A stretch of 61,797 bases of DNA from an uncultured Clostridiaceae bacterium (lineage in GTDB: Bacteria; Bacillota; Clostridia; TANB77; CAG-508), in contig CANPTO010000015.1 of assembly GCA_947577025.1 (NCBI GenBank), positions 1-61,797 of the forward strand, given 5' to 3'. Positions 55,000 through 61,797 of the stretch are shown here, piece by piece (position 1 is the first letter of the stretch; every line of letters starts with the position of its first letter). The position numbers were made by a program, and so were the translations under genes. The notes beneath the pieces were generated by a model, which saw only the letters and a list, made by a program, of their open reading frames with translations, did not search any database and was not told the origin of the DNA.

Positions 55000-55013
55000 A
55001 TATTTTATTTAAA

Positions 55014-55120
55014 TGTGGGGGCTAATTAGTAATCACCTGCTATTTCTACGTAATTACCATATTTTTTGTATTAGTTTTAGTAATTCGTTTAGCCGCGAGC
55101 AATTAGCACTTGCCCCTACA
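55014..55120. repeat. GGGGC-ended inverted-repeat element
   Basis: TGTGGGGGCTAATTAG on the left and AATTAGCACTTGCCCCTACA on the right are imperfect inverted repeats about 107 bases apart end to end. It fills most of the gap between the regulator and kinase genes. It is built like the element at 2213-2301. Confidence 0.55.
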
Positions 55121-55135
55121 TATTATATTGGTTTT

Positions 55136-55840
55136 TTAATCTATTTTTTCTATTTTATAGCCAATACCCCAAATAACTTTTAAGTATTTTGGTTCTTTTG
55201 GGTTTATTTCTATTTTTTCTCTTATGTGCCTAATATGTACTGCTATGATGTTATCTGCTCCATATGCTTCATCTTCCCATACATTTTCATAAATTTGCTC
55301 TATTGAATATACTTTTCCTTTGTTTTTTGTTAAGAATTTTAATATGTTGTATTCTGTTGGAGTAAGCTTTATTTCTTTTCCTTCTACTGTTACCTCTTTT
55401 GTGTCATCTTTTATTATAAGCTCTCCTGTTCTATATATATTTTCGCTCTCTGTTTGTTTGTTTGCAATTGAACCTAACATTGTATATCTTCTTATTTGTG
55501 AATTTACTCTTGCTATTAGTTCTATTGGGTTAAATGGTTTTGTAACATAGTCGTCTGCTCCATTATTTAAACCTGATACTTTGTCGTAGTCTTCTGACTT
55601 TGCAGAAAGCATAATAATTGGAATACTTTTTGTCTTTCTTACTTCATTTGCAACTGCCATTCCATCCATTTCTGGCATCATTATGTCTAAAATAATTAAA
55701 TGAATTTCATTGTTTTGAATGACTTTAAGTGCTTCTTTTCCATTGTATGCTTTTAAAATATTATACCCTTCTTTACTTAGGTAAATTTCAATTGCATTAA
55801 CTATTTCTTTATCATCGTCACATACTAAAATGTTATACAT
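55136..55840 (-). CDS. OmpR/PhoB-family response regulator
   Basis: The 234-residue protein has a receiver domain with CDDDKE, phospho-acceptor Asp in LIILDIMMPEMDG, and TKPFNP containing the lysine, then a winged helix with LTPTEYNILKFL and VHIRHIREKIE. It is the partner of the downstream kinase at 52918. The start ATG follows AAAAGGGAGATGAAAGTAAT. Confidence 0.93.
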   Translation of the reverse strand: MYNILVCDDDKEIVNAIEIYLSKEGYNILKAYNGKEALKVIQNNEIHLIILDIMMPEMDGMAVANEVRKTKSIPIIMLSAKSEDYDKVSGLNNGADDYVTKPFNPIELIARVNSQIRRYTMLGSIANKQTESENIYRTGELIIKDDTKEVTVEGKEIKLTPTEYNILKFLTKNKGKVYSIEQIYENVWEDEAYGADNIIAVHIRHIREKIEINPKEPKYLKVIWGIGYKIEKID

Positions 55841-55898
55841 ATTACTTTCATCTCCCTTTTCTTTTATAAGTATAACACATTTTTCTTAATAAAAAATA

Positions 55899-55931
55899 GA
55901 TAGATTATTAATTTTTTATTAATAATCTATC
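55899..55931. terminator. Terminator hairpin after the AI-2E-type gene
   Basis: GATAGATTATTAAT and ATTAATAATCTATC are exact inverted repeats with a T-rich loop. It lies 15 bases after the minus-strand stop at 55946. Confidence 0.75.
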
Positions 55932-55945
55932 ATAATTTTAAAATA

Positions 55946-57061
55946 TCATTTTTTACTTTTCCATTCTATAAAATCATCTATTATTAGTTTCAAAACGGCT
56001 ATTACTGGTACTGCTAAAAACATTCCTAATACTCCAAAATATGCTCCTCCTAGTGTTACTGCAAATATTACTAGTAGTGGACTTATTTTTAAAGAGTCTC
56101 CTACTATTTTTGGATTTATTACGTTTGCATCTATTTGTTGAAGTATTGTTACTACTATTACCATCCATATTGATTGCATTATTCCTCCTGTGAAGAATGT
56201 TATAATTGTTGCTACTACTATTGCTATTATTGCTCCAAAGTATGGTATTATATTTGCTAAACCTATCATAAAGCCAAGTAGTACTGCATATTTTACGTTT
56301 AGTATCGACATTGCAATTGATGTTAATATTCCTACTATTATTGCGTCTAATATTTGACTTGCTAGGAATTTGAAGAATATTTCGTTTGTTCTGTTAAAGT
56401 ATTTGTTTATATTTTCATATGCTTTTCCTTCTACTATTGCTCCTAGTAGTCTTTTGAAGAAGTTTATTATTTGTTTTCTACTGCTTAGTATATATATTGA
56501 TACTATTATTGATACAAATATGTCGAATATTCCCCCAAGCATTCCGATGATGCTTTGTATGTATCCTGTAATTGCTTCTGTGTTTATTATTTGCTTTAAG
56601 TCAATATTTTGTATTTCTCCAATTGCTTTTTGTACCATTTCATTCTTTAAAATTGAGTCTTCTGGTAGTGAATTTATTTTTTCTACTGCTATGTTATAGT
56701 AGTACCCAAAGTTGTTTACTAAGTCTACTACGCTTTGTACTACTGGTGGTAATATGAAGTTTATTAGTATGATGATTAGTATTAGTGCTATTATATATAC
56801 TGTGGTTATACTAAGTGCTCTTGATTTTTTTTGTATGAATTTTAGTTTTTTGGCTTTTAAGTATATTTGTTCTGTTTTTCTGCATGGTACATATAGTATG
56901 TATGCTATTAGTGTTCCTACTAAGAATGGTGATAGTGCTCCTAAAAATGATTTTATTCCTTGTGCTACTTGACCTAAGTTGTCTAGGGTTTTGTATACGG
57001 CTACTACTGCTATTGCTAGTGAAAACCAGAATAGCCATTTGGCCCAGTTTTTGTTTTTCAT
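55946..57061 (-). CDS. AI-2E family transporter (YdbI/PerM-like)
   Basis: The 371-residue membrane protein has about eight helices and the family motifs LSPFLVGTLIAYILYVPC, VGILTSIAMSILNVKYA, GLANIIPYFGAIIAI and GGAYFGVLGMFLAVP. Members include the E. coli AI-2 exporter TqsA and sodium/proton antiporters, so the substrate is open. The ATG follows AAGGAGAAAATCA. Confidence 0.88.
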   Translation of the reverse strand: MKNKNWAKWLFWFSLAIAVVAVYKTLDNLGQVAQGIKSFLGALSPFLVGTLIAYILYVPCRKTEQIYLKAKKLKFIQKKSRALSITTVYIIALILIIILINFILPPVVQSVVDLVNNFGYYYNIAVEKINSLPEDSILKNEMVQKAIGEIQNIDLKQIINTEAITGYIQSIIGMLGGIFDIFVSIIVSIYILSSRKQIINFFKRLLGAIVEGKAYENINKYFNRTNEIFFKFLASQILDAIIVGILTSIAMSILNVKYAVLLGFMIGLANIIPYFGAIIAIVVATIITFFTGGIMQSIWMVIVVTILQQIDANVINPKIVGDSLKISPLLVIFAVTLGGAYFGVLGMFLAVPVIAVLKLIIDDFIEWKSKK

Positions 57062-57171
57062 TGATTTTCTCCTTTTTTTATATTTATTCTTTTTGTTTTG
57101 TGGTATTTTGTTTTTGGTTCTTGCTTTTCTTTACTTTTTTATTTTATTCTTTTTGGTTTCTGCTATTTAGG

Positions 57172-57325
57172 ACAGTTCCTAATCTAGCTAGATTATTTTT
57201 GTTTGTTACTTGAGGTTCTTCACTATCTTGTTTCCGCATTGGGGACAGTCCCCAATGCTACCGTCTCTTGTTTTTCGCGCCCATTCAGGGACAGTCCCCA
57301 ATGCTACTGTCCTCGATGCTACCAT
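57172..57325. repeat. GGGGACAGTCCCC repeat cluster
   Basis: It contains GGACAGTTCCTAATCTAGCT, a TTGTTTCCG spacer, and two GGGGACAGTCCCCAATGCTA-like units. Most of the first 90 bases match 3643-3733, and the last unit matches 2632-2660 (CCCATTCAGGGACAGTCCCC). No gene is present. Confidence 0.6.
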
Positions 57326-57329
57326 AGTG

Positions 57330-58086
57330 TTATATTTCTATTTGTAGTTCTACTGGGCAGTGGTCACTTCCTAGGATTTCGGGGTGTATTGTGCTTTCTT
57401 TTATTTTTGTTTGGATGGTGTTTGATGTTATGAAGTAGTCTATTCTCCAACCTATGTTTTTTTCTCTTGCTTTTCCTATGTATGACCACCATGTGTAGCA
57501 GTTTTCTTTTTCTGGGTATAAGTATCTAAATGTGTCTGTAAAACCTGCTTCTAGTAAGCATGTCATTTTGTTTCTTTCTTCGTCTGTGAAGCCTGCATTT
57601 CTTCTGTTTGTTTTTGGATTTTTTAGGTCTATTTCTTTATGTGCTACGTTTAGGTCTCCACAATATATTACTGGCTTCTTTTTGTCTAGTTTTTTTAGGT
57701 ATTTTCGAATTTCGTCTTCCCAAACCATTCTATATTCTAGCCTTTCTAGTTCCCTTTTTGAGTTTGGTGTGTAACAATTTACAAAGTAGAATTCGTTAAA
57801 TTCTAGTGTTATTATTCTTCCTTCTTTGTCATGCTCTTCTATTCCTATACCATAACTTACATTTATTGGCTTTTTCTTTGTGAATATTGCTGTTCCTGAA
57901 TATCCTTTTTTTTCAGCACTATTCCAATATTGATAATATCCCTCTAATACTAGTTCTAGTTGCCCTTCCATCATTTTCGTTTCTTGAAGCGCAAAAATGT
58001 CTGCATCTATTTCTTTAAAAAACTCCATAAACCCTTTATTAACTGCTGCTCTTAGGCCGATTCACATTCCAAGATATAAGTTTCAT
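57330..58086 (-). pseudogene. exoA: exodeoxyribonuclease III, +1 shift at a CGG codon
   Basis: This is an AP endonuclease/exonuclease of the ExoA/XthA type. The downstream frame (57330-58028) holds ALQETKM, NCYTPNS, CGDLNVAH, GWRIDYF and SDHCPV, all catalytic motifs. The true N-terminus MKLISWNVN starts at ATG 58086 behind AAGGGAATG but is in another frame: AAT CGG CCT. Skipping the C at 58059 gives N-G-L-R-A-A-V-N-K-G-F, the exact family sequence. Without a shift the frame ends six codons on. An internal ATG at 58028 has no ribosome site and would lack the metal-binding Asn. Confidence 0.85.
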
Positions 58087-58296
58087 TTTTGTTTTCATTC
58101 CCTTCATTTTATTTTTTTGAATTATAACATATTCTACATGTTAATGTAAAGTATATATGTTTTTAGCAGGGGAATTTCATAAAATATTGCAAAATTGTAA
58201 TATTTGTATTATGCTTGCAAAGAGTTGCTTTCAAGGTGTAGGGGCGATTTCTTCGAAAATTTTTATATAAAAAAATAACAATTATTTAATTCTATA
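58087..58296. other. Intergenic region left of the lipoprotein gene
   Basis: AT-rich DNA with no gene. GTGTAGGGGCGATTTCTTCG near 58219-58255 is a fragment of the GTAGGGGC-type repeats seen elsewhere. The exoA promoter should lie here. Confidence 0.4.
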
Positions 58297-58325
58297 TTTA
58301 CTTTTTATGTAAATTATGGTATATT
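58297..58325 (+). promoter_or_regulatory. Promoter for the lipoprotein gene
   Basis: TTTACT at 58297-58302 and TATATT at 58320-58325 with 17-base spacing, about 68 bases before the start. Confidence 0.5.
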
Positions 58326-58392
58326 AATATTATATTGCTAAATGCAATGTGTAACCAAAAAATAAACATAGGCAACTGAAAGGAGTATCAGT

Positions 58393-59067
58393 ATGAAAAA
58401 AATTGTATTATTTTTATTTTCACTATTAATATGTTTATCTATTACAGGATGTGGTAATACGCACAGCCTCAAAATTGACCTAAACAAGCAAACTAAGCGG
58501 GCTGAGGCAGCTGAAAGTGCTCTTAATGAGCTAACTGAGGACTATGATGCGTTATTAGCACAAGTTGATGAATTGAATGAAGAATTAAAAAAACAAAAAG
58601 ATGAATCCAAGCGGCTAAACGATACAATTGATACATATCAAACTACATTAGAAGAACTGGAAACTTCTCTAAAAAATAGTGCCTCTAATGAGCAGCTGCA
58701 AGCAAAACAATCACAAATAGATACTTTAACAGCAGACCTTAATAATTACAAGGCCGTTAATGAGATACTAAATCAGCAAATAGCGGAGCTTCAAGCAAAT
58801 AAACAACCCAAACAACAAATCAATTATCCTGACGAATCATACATTGAATTAAAATTCTGGACTGATGGAAATAATTACAAGAGCGATAAAATAACATGGT
58901 ACTCTGATCCATATTGTTCAAAGGCAATTTCTGGCGAAGTAATTATTATTTCGCCAACAGTATCAGAAGACAAGCTTAACAACAGTTATACCGTATACAC
59001 TTGTCTTAGTAGTACTAATTGTTTAGTCTATTCCTCCAGGTACCCTTGGTTGCAAAAGGCTAACTAA
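58393..59067 (+). CDS. coiled-coil lipoprotein
   Basis: The 224-residue protein has a lipoprotein signal peptide with lipobox LSITGC (Cys20), a long coiled coil (about 28-140, rich in Glu, Lys, Leu and Gln) and a C-terminal beta domain of about 75 residues with two or three cysteines (YCSK, VYTCLSSTNC). I do not recognise the family. Codon use (CGG, GCG, CTC) differs from the core genes. The ATG follows AAAGGAGTATCAGT. It stands alone between a promoter and a terminator. Confidence 0.8.
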   Translation: MKKIVLFLFSLLICLSITGCGNTHSLKIDLNKQTKRAEAAESALNELTEDYDALLAQVDELNEELKKQKDESKRLNDTIDTYQTTLEELETSLKNSASNEQLQAKQSQIDTLTADLNNYKAVNEILNQQIAELQANKQPKQQINYPDESYIELKFWTDGNNYKSDKITWYSDPYCSKAISGEVIIISPTVSEDKLNNSYTVYTCLSSTNCLVYSSRYPWLQKAN

Positions 59068-59092
59068 GGTTCGTTAAGTCTCAAATAGTCAC

Positions 59093-59135
59093 ATAGAGAA
59101 AGTTTATATCATTATTATGGTAAAACTTTCTCTAT
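59093..59135 (+). terminator. Terminator after the lipoprotein gene
   Basis: ATAGAGAAAGTTT and AAACTTTCTCTAT form a perfect 13-pair stem, followed by TTTTT. It may also act for the convergent dGTPase gene. Confidence 0.8.
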
Positions 59136-59168
59136 TTTTATGTATAATTTTTTATATTTATTATTACA

Positions 59169-60356
59169 TTAGAAACTAATAATTTCATTATACATTTCTA
59201 TTGCATATTTATCTGTCATTCCAGATATGTAATGTATTATTGCCTTTGCATAATCTTTTTTATCTTTTAGACTATATAATTTTCTATTTTTTCCTTCTTT
59301 ATTTTCTTTTATATATTCCTTTAGCCACTCAATAAAACTTGATATTAATTTAGGGTATATATTTTCCTTTTCTTTTAACTTTTCTATTGTTCTTTCTTTA
59401 TCATATGTTTTATACAATGTTAAAAATAATTCTTCTAATACTAATTTAAAGTATCTATTTGTGCTTTCTAATTTTTCGCTATTATACACATTTTTTATAT
59501 AAAATTCATTTATCTTATCTAGAAGTTTTATTTTTTCATAAGAAAATTTAAGTCCTTCTTCTATACTACTGTTTTCACATACATCATTTATTAATATACC
59601 AATTATATTACTATTATTCATATTTTTTCCTATATTTAGCACTCTTTTAAGCTCTTCTATTTGTTTTTTATCTAATACTTTTAAAGAAATAGAGTCTTCT
59701 ATATCTCTGCCCATATATGCTATTCTATCTGACAATTTTACAACACAGCCTTCCCATGTATATGGCATATATTCATTTGGCTTTGTATACATTTTTAAGT
59801 CAATTGCTTCTTTTCTTGGTTTTAATATTTTATCATTTACCTCTCCACAATGTGAAATTATCCCATCTCTTACTGCATATGTCAAATTCAAATTTACTTT
59901 TTCCCCCATATGATTTTCTAGTAAATTTAAGTTATCAACTGCATTTAGTCCATTTTTTTCATGCCAAAAGCTTTCTCCTACTTCTTTTTGCATAATGTTA
60001 TTTAATATTTTCTCTCCAGCGTGCCCAAATGGGCTATGTCCTAAATCATGTGCTATTGAAATTGCTTTAGTAAGTTCTGTGTTAAGTCCTAAGTTATTTG
60101 CAATTGTGTAACTAATTGATTCAACATAGTTTACATGCTCTATACGTGTACATATATGATCACTAACTGGCGAAAAATATACTTGAGTTTTATGTTTTAG
60201 TCTTCTATATGCTGTTGAGTATAATATACGTGTGTAATCTCTTTCAAATTCTGTTCTTATATCTCCTGACTTTTTGTTTAACATATTTTCTCTTTCAATC
60301 ATTTTTTGCCATTTTGGATTTTTTTCATTTGCTGCTACACTTTCAAACTTTTTCAT
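59169..60356 (-). CDS. dgt: dGTPase-like HD-domain triphosphohydrolase
   Basis: The 395-residue protein matches bacterial dNTP triphosphohydrolases that release triphosphate from dGTP. Motifs are SAYRRLKHKTQV-like TAYRRLKHKTQVYF, TRIEHVNYVESIS, the HD pair AHDLGHSPFGHAGE, and SDRIAYMGRDIEDS. The ATG follows AGAGGTAAAAAAGT. The gene directly downstream of the TSCPD gene on this strand, it may share its transcript. The exact nucleotide preference is not certain. Confidence 0.9.
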   Translation of the reverse strand: MKKFESVAANEKNPKWQKMIERENMLNKKSGDIRTEFERDYTRILYSTAYRRLKHKTQVYFSPVSDHICTRIEHVNYVESISYTIANNLGLNTELTKAISIAHDLGHSPFGHAGEKILNNIMQKEVGESFWHEKNGLNAVDNLNLLENHMGEKVNLNLTYAVRDGIISHCGEVNDKILKPRKEAIDLKMYTKPNEYMPYTWEGCVVKLSDRIAYMGRDIEDSISLKVLDKKQIEELKRVLNIGKNMNNSNIIGILINDVCENSSIEEGLKFSYEKIKLLDKINEFYIKNVYNSEKLESTNRYFKLVLEELFLTLYKTYDKERTIEKLKEKENIYPKLISSFIEWLKEYIKENKEGKNRKLYSLKDKKDYAKAIIHYISGMTDKYAIEMYNEIISF

Positions 60357-60399
60357 ACTTTTTTACCTCTCTTCCTATTGTTTTATATTTATAATGTTT

Positions 60400-60658
60400 T
60401 TAACCCTTTTTTTGTTTTTCGATACTGCTAAGTGCTTTTGCTATTTGATCTGGACATGATGTTCCTTTCCCGCCTGCAGTCTATACCTTTTAGCCTTTTT
60501 ATCACTTCTTCTACTTTCATTCCTTTAACTAACTTTGCAACTCCCTTTAGGTTTCCGTCACATCCTCCTATTACTTTTAATTCCTTTACTATTCCTTCTT
60601 CTATTTCTAATTCTATTTGCTTAGAGCAAACACCTTCTGGCGTATATGTATATATCAT
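60400..60658 (-). pseudogene. TSCPD-domain (TIGR03905-like) protein, +1 shift at a CGG codon
   Basis: The first frame reads EGVCSKQIELEIEEGIVKEL, GGCDGNLKGVAKLVKGMKVE and LKGIDC, the TIGR03905 pattern, then runs into an unrelated tail that stops at 60428. In the next frame the family ending K-G-T-S-C-P-D-Q-I-A-K-A-L-S-S-I-E-K is intact to a stop at 60400. Reading is TGC AGG CGG G; skipping the C at 60472 gives C-R-G-K-G-T-S-C-P-D (skipping the preceding A would give C-G-G). The ATG follows AAAAGGAGGTTAAAAT. The family's function is unknown. Confidence 0.85.
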
Positions 60659-60770
60659 ATTTTAACCTCCTTTTCTATTCTTTATATTATATCAAAATAT
60701 TAATATAATATAAAGCTTAGTGTTAAGGTTTATTTGTATTTATTAAAAAAGACCCAGTTATTTACTCCAT

Positions 60771-60808
60771 AGAGACCAGGTTATTTTTTTATAAATAACC
60801 TGGTCTCT
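60771..60808 (-). terminator. Terminator after ftsH
   Basis: AGAGACCAGGTTATTT and AAATAACCTGGTCTCT form a perfect 16-pair stem with a six-base loop. Outer AAAAAAGACCCA and TGGTCTTTT extend it. It follows the minus-strand stop at 60827. Confidence 0.85.
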
Positions 60809-60826
60809 AGTTTCTCTTGGTCTTTT

Positions 60827-61797
60827 CTAATTTTTAAATATCTCGTCAAATTCTTCTCCATCTATTTTTTCTTTTTCTAGTAGTACTCCTGCTACTGCAT
60901 GTAATTTATCTATATTTGCTTTTAGTATTTCTAGTGCTGTGTTATAACCATTATCTACTATTCTTTTTACTTCTTCATCTACTATAGCTGCTGTTTCTTC
61001 TGAATATTCTTTTTGTGTAGCAAAGTCTCTTCCTAAAAATACTTCTTCTCCACCAGAGCCTAGCATTATTGTTCCTACTCTTTCACTCATACCATATTTG
61101 GTAACCATACTTCTTGCAATTTTTGTTGCTCTTTCTATATCATTACTTGCTCCCGTTGATATATCATTTAGTATTAATTTTTCAGCTACTCTTCCTCCAA
61201 GTAAAGATACTATGTTTTCTTCCATTTCTATTTTTGACATGAAGTTTTTATCTTCTGTTGGACGATACATTGTGTATCCTCCTGCCATTCCTCTTGGTAC
61301 TATTGATATTTGATGTACAGGGTCTTGTGTTGGTAAATACCTACTTACTACTGCGTGACCTGCTTCATGATATGCTACTAGTTTGTTTTCTTTTTCGCTT
61401 CTTACTCTTGTTCTTTTTTCTGGTCCCATTGTTACTTTTATCATTGCATCTTCTATTTCTTTCATGCCTATTTCTTGTATGTTTCTTCTTGCTGCTAGCA
61501 ATGCGGCTTCATTTAATACATTTTCTAGGTCTGCTCCTGCAAATCCTGATGTGTTTTTTGCAATTACTTTTAAGTCTACATCTGGTGCTAATCTTTTCTT
61601 TCTTGAGTGTACTTCTAATATTTGTTCTCTTGCTTTTACATCTGGTGAACCTACCATTATTTGTCTATCAAACCTTCCTGCTCTTAATAATGCTTTATCT
61701 AATACGTCTGGTCTGTTTGTTGCTGCAAGCACTATTACTCCCTCATTTTCTGCAAATCCATCCATTTCTACTAGTAATTGATTTAATGTTTGCTCTC
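60827..61797 (-). CDS. ftsH: ATP-dependent zinc metalloprotease FtsH, 3' part
   Basis: Only the C-terminal half is in the window; the frame is open through the right edge, where [13 protein letters not shown] is visible. It has the AAA second region of homology ([20 protein letters not shown]), the zinc motif HEAGHAV, the distal ligand region [12 protein letters not shown], and ends EFDEIFKN. FtsH degrades membrane and short-lived cytoplasmic proteins. The missing N-terminus should hold two membrane helices and Walker A. Confidence 0.96.
   Translation of the reverse strand, partial: EQTLNQLLVEMDGFAENEGVIVLAATNRPDVLDKALLRAGRFDRQIMVGSPDVKAREQILEVHSRKKRLAPDVDLKVIAKNTSGFAGADLENVLNEAALLAARRNIQEIGMKEIEDAMIKVTMGPEKRTRVRSEKENKLVAYHEAGHAVVSRYLPTQDPVHQISIVPRGMAGGYTMYRPTEDKNFMSKIEMEENIVSLLGGRVAEKLILNDISTGASNDIERATKIARSMVTKYGMSERVGTIMLGSGGEEVFLGRDFATQKEYSEETAAIVDEEVKRIVDNGYNTALEILKANIDKLHAVAGVLLEKEKIDGEEFDEIFKN

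Overview
The window comes from a very AT-rich, anaerobic, endospore-forming Firmicute, probably an uncultured gut-type member of class Clostridia. Evidence: sporulation genes (yqfC, yqfD, a pdaA-type deacetylase), a MurE with the meso-diaminopimelate motif DNPR, fermentative adhE and ldh, an IPQTG sortase signal, strong AGGAGG ribosome sites, and TTG or GTG starts on several genes. No rRNA, tRNA or CRISPR array was found.

Layout. 0-9 kb (minus strand): hydrolase-like protein, PTS IIC, nadE, nadD, a radical SAM protein, a TagO/WecA-type phosphosugar transferase, then recO-yqzL-era. 9-15 kb: a 54-residue membrane protein, a YerB-like DUF3048 protein, then ybeY, an unrecognised 402-residue protein where phoH usually lies, a frame-shifted yqfD, yqfC and pdaA. 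15-21 kb: a DUF4160 pair, a YcaO protein, and a complete agr-type peptide quorum-sensing locus (agrA-agrC plus strand, facing agrD-agrB minus strand). 21-27 kb: pseudouridine synthase, XRE regulator, methyltransferase, then an accessory scar with truncated phosphatase, KilA-N and CHAT-like pieces. 27-39 kb: adhE, AAA/DUF4143 ATPase, HipA-like kinase, leuS, ldh, a putative HExxH metallopeptidase. 39-44 kb: murE-mraY-ftsW-murG without murD or murF. 44-51 kb: three secreted proteins carrying cohesin-like modules; the central 1487-residue one also has nine Cna-B/SpaA-like repeats and a C-terminal dockerin. 51-62 kb: small-multidrug-export-type protein, VWA protein, two-component system, AI-2E-type transporter, frame-shifted exoA, lipoprotein, dGTPase, frame-shifted TSCPD protein and the 3' half of ftsH.

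The most unusual signal is in decoding. Three conserved genes (yqfD, exoA, the TSCPD-family gene) each need a single +1 shift, and in all three the zero-frame codon at the shift is CGG. Skipping its C lets the next codon read GGN (Gly) and restores the family sequence. By eye I found no in-frame CGG in the other conserved genes; it appears in only a few odd or compositionally different ones. This resembles +1 frameshifting at a starved or unassigned codon, although sequencing error remains possible.

The intergenic space is rich in dispersed repeats: ACGCGT-centred terminator hairpins, GGGCACGG repeats, a roughly 215-bp element whose copy supplies the end of murG, and a 46-50 bp nested-stem element directly upstream of adhE, leuS and a histidine kinase gene, whose 21-bp core is flipped in one copy.
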